From NCBI GenBank assembly GCA_020740775.1, contig JAHEWK010000002.1:3162001-3226000 (forward strand): a DNA stretch of 64,000 nucleotides, written 5' to 3'. Shown in pieces: positions 61,601 through 64,000 of the stretch (within the stretch, counting starts at the first letter, position 1; every line of letters starts with the position of its first letter). Made by a program: the position numbers and the translations under genes. The DNA comes from Ilyonectria destructans. Its lineage: Eukaryota; Ascomycota; Sordariomycetes; Hypocreales; Nectriaceae. The notes beneath the pieces are model-generated. The model saw nothing but the letters and a program-made list of their open reading frames with translations. It had not been told where the DNA came from and made no database searches.

Positions 61601-61934
61601 ATAGAGTATATAAAACTACTTATAAAAGTTAGTAATATTGGAATTATTATAAGAACGACCTAAGCTTATATATTTACTATACTAAGAGGATTTCTTAGAT
61701 ATAGTATACTAACTGCTTCTTAAAGCAGTAGGAATAAGATATAATTTTATAACCCTTAGAGGTAATAACTTATATAAAAACGGAATATTACTCAGTCTTA
61801 ATAAATTTAGAAATATAACCTAATATAACAATCAGCAGAATATTTATAGATTTAGATTAGATATATATATAAAAATTAGGGGAATAATCTTATAATAGGC
61901 CTTAAGGATAAAGACTAATAGAGGGGAGATATTA

Positions 61935-62344
61935 TATTACAACCTATATACACCTAAAGTAGGTAGCAGGCAGTTAGAACTAGCAGTATTTTAGTATTTA
62001 TAATTTTCAGCTAATCAGAATAAAATTATAAGATTACCTTTATAATTCTATAATCCTAAATTGCTAGATTACTTATACAATCTAATAATCTATCTGAGTA
62101 TATAGATAATAGAGTAATATATATTTCCAATAAGTAGCTACTTAGCTTTTAATACAATTTAATTACCTTAATTACCTTAACTTGCTATATATCACTATAC
62201 TTAACTATTACTAGATATAATATTTACCCAGTAAGTAATACCCTAATCTATCTGCTAATATAAACCTACAGTTTATCTATTAGTAACTACCCTTTTGCCT
62301 ACTCTATACTATATATACAGCAGACTAAAGGTATAACTATTACA
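61935..62344 (+). repeat. right LTR of outer element
   Basis: 410 bp, followed directly by the TACTA target duplication at 62,345-62,349. Confidence 0.88.
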
Positions 62345-62349
62345 TACTA

Positions 62350-64000
62350 GGTGTAGTATTTACTATTTATCTCTACTATTTAAGAATACTATATAGCTTT
62401 AATCTATCTGATAATATTAAGTAAAGCTAAAAGAAACTAAATAAATCTTATTTATATTAATAAATATATTAAAAGAAGATACTATAGAATAAATAAACTT
62501 TTAAAAGAAACTATTATAAATTTAAGCTAAATTAATTTAGATATACTTCTATATAAAAATAATATAAAAAAGTTGGATTTTTAAAAATAGATATTTACTA
62601 AGTGATAATATTAATATATAACTATTATCTATATTAGTAAAACTAGCTCTAGCTCCTTATATTATATAATTTTACTATATAGGTTATATAACAGTTAGAT
62701 CTAACCTAGAGGTATAGAGTAGGTCTAAGGTGTAGTATTTGTAATTAAGTAGATCAGAATATTATAGTAAGCAATATAGATTACAGTCTGATAATAGTAG
62801 AATAGTAGATTTAATATAACTAAATATATTAATAGCTGGTAAGGCTATCTCTATAAAAGTGCTAAATAATTATATTTATATATTTAATACTATATATAAT
62901 CTCAGTGGTTCTATTATTAGGCTTATTAATAAGTGGGGCACTAATGCCGGGTCGTCGTGTATAAGTTCTTTATCCAATAGGGAGGAGAAAAGTGGGTACC
63001 GTTATAGTTCTGCCGGTTGTAACCGCCTGGTCTCAACCTGGGCCGTAACAGGTTATAGATACCACTCAAGCAGGAGGAGGGAGGTCAGCTAACTACACAT
63101 ACAATTCTGCCTTAATTTACTCTACAGCATCCTTCCGTAGTATCCTTATCTATCACCCCAATCCCAGCTCTCTCCCTCTTTTAACATAGCATCACTTATA
63201 CAATCCAACCTTTCCTCTGCAGCCACTATATTAACGGGGACCCTATTGCCTACAATATCCCTCTTTAGTGCCTTTAAGAGTAGTATAATTCTATCCAGCG
63301 AGGTGCACCACAATAACTGTACGTACAAGCTGTATGGGTCGCACAGCTGAGGAACTACTTTGCCCTCCACCTTTATCGTTCCCCTCCCCCGGAGTTCTAA
63401 GGCTACCTTTTCTAAAGTTCAGCCCTGCACTTTATAGTCCGTATAGATAAATACAGCGGTGTACAGCAATCCCCTATGCGTGATATTATAATCTAATGTA
63501 AATAGATAGTGAATAAATAGTACTGGATGTATAACTTCTGTTGACTCTGTAATTTTATTTACCTATATTGCTATTGCTCTCTATCTAGCTTTCTACCTCT
63601 ATTCCGTCAGTATATTAGCGCCACCAGATAAAATTTATCTTGTCCGTTTACCAATATAAAACCAATCATATCAGCCTACCCTATACCTCCGGTACAGAGT
63701 AGGTATGACTGTCAGATTATAGAGGTTCCAATATGATCCGGGGTGATCTGTCCTTATTGGTTGCGGCCTTGACCACCTGGGCTATGAGCCACGTGGCAGT
63801 GCATATCCCAGTCTGCCTTGTCCACCTTGTTTGGCTTGTCTGCTTTTTGTCCTTGCAGCCCACCACAAAGTCCTTAACTCTTAGCAAGCCTCGCTTCAGC
63901 ATCCGCGGTAACAGAGACAAGGGCCATTATTAATATGTGTTGGATAGGGTACGGCACATTCAATCCAAGGGATGACTGCTTAATCGAGTGTGGATCAAGA
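62350..64000. other. right flank of the AT-rich block, no gene recognised
   Basis: TA-rich sequence continues to about 62,930, then composition becomes normal. Short frames (62,859-63,092 plus, 63,146-63,370 minus, 63,717-63,920 minus) show no family motif I can name. They could be remnants of older transposons. Confidence 0.5.

Larger units (their letters stand above)
41053..62344 (+). mobile_element. outer Ty3/gypsy LTR retrotransposon, RIP-degraded, split by a second element
   Basis: Its LTRs (41,053-41,462 and 61,935-62,344) are both 410 bp, starting TATCACGACC / TATTACAACC (TG mutated to TA) and ending CTATTATA / CTATTACA. TACTA flanks both ends (41,048-41,052 and 62,345-62,349), a perfect 5-bp target duplication. 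Without the inner insertion the element is about 8.4 kb. Plus-strand translation of the right part shows a gypsy reverse transcriptase (LVINY then LNNI, ALNLKEAYNLI, KTAFYIKYRLFKY, YLNNILIFS) and an RNase H region with many TAG/TAA stops. The left part (41,463-42,717) corresponds to gag. It cannot be functional. Confidence 0.9.

Noticed and set aside
40200..63000. Possible CRISPR-like or tandem arrays suggested by the repetitive look of the AT-rich block
   Set aside because: The repetitiveness comes from TA-saturation and paired LTRs. No regularly spaced direct repeats with unique spacers were seen, and the organism is a fungus.
1..64000. tRNA or rRNA genes
   Set aside because: I read for cloverleaf-compatible B-box sequences and rRNA-like conserved stretches and found none I could support. 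A tRNAscan run was not possible.

Overview
The window reads as filamentous ascomycete (Pezizomycotina) DNA. Genes carry short GT-AG introns (about 50-130 bp), fungal-type iterative polyketide synthases and a Zn2Cys6 regulator. A sharp change at about 40 kb leads into TA-dominated, repeat-induced-point-mutation (RIP)-like retrotransposon DNA. The species cannot be named from the sequence.

Positions 1-39,505 hold a secondary-metabolite gene cluster. From left to right: the 3' part of an FSH-type serine hydrolase (cut by the window edge), a relic of an acyltransferase, an Old Yellow Enzyme-type flavin reductase, a dead short-chain dehydrogenase (SDR), a small intact Pho88/SND3-like membrane protein, a signal-peptide-bearing serine beta-lactamase-like protein, a BAHD/TRI101-like acyltransferase, a complete highly reducing PKS (KS-AT-DH-CMeT-ER-KR-ACP), an aldo-keto reductase, a Zn2Cys6 transcription factor, a non-reducing PKS (KS-AT-PT-ACP-CMeT-R), a salicylate-hydroxylase-like FAD monooxygenase and an SDR. 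Exon boundaries were worked out by hand; the joined exons keep frame in every multi-exon gene.

By analogy with azaphilone/sorbicillinoid-type dual-PKS pathways, the HR-PKS would make a reduced, methylated chain. The NR-PKS would extend, cyclise, C-methylate and reductively release it as an aromatic aldehyde. The FAD monooxygenase would dearomatise that product, and the acyltransferase, ene-reductase, AKR and SDR would decorate it. This pathway is inference. The most striking point is that the NR-PKS begins directly with its KS domain: there is no SAT starter-loading domain, and the 848 bp upstream is too short to hold one.

Dispersed repeats occur at about 0.5 kb, 20.2-21.2 kb (a tandem run, one copy broken by a 183-bp solo LTR with a perfect 5-bp target duplication) and 39.8 kb, so they sit at both edges of the recognised gene set and in its middle. 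A degenerate Tad-like LINE 3' end lies upstream of the transcription factor.

Positions about 40.2-63 kb are an AT-rich block made mostly of two nested Ty3/gypsy retrotransposons, full of in-frame stops. The outer element (41,053-62,344) has 410-bp LTRs and a perfect TACTA target duplication. The inner one (about 42,718-55,606) has 532-bp LTRs and a long extra degraded reading frame downstream of pol. The reverse-transcriptase catalytic aspartates are altered in both. Nothing in the block looks able to encode a functional protein. The last kilobase returns to more normal composition without a recognisable gene.
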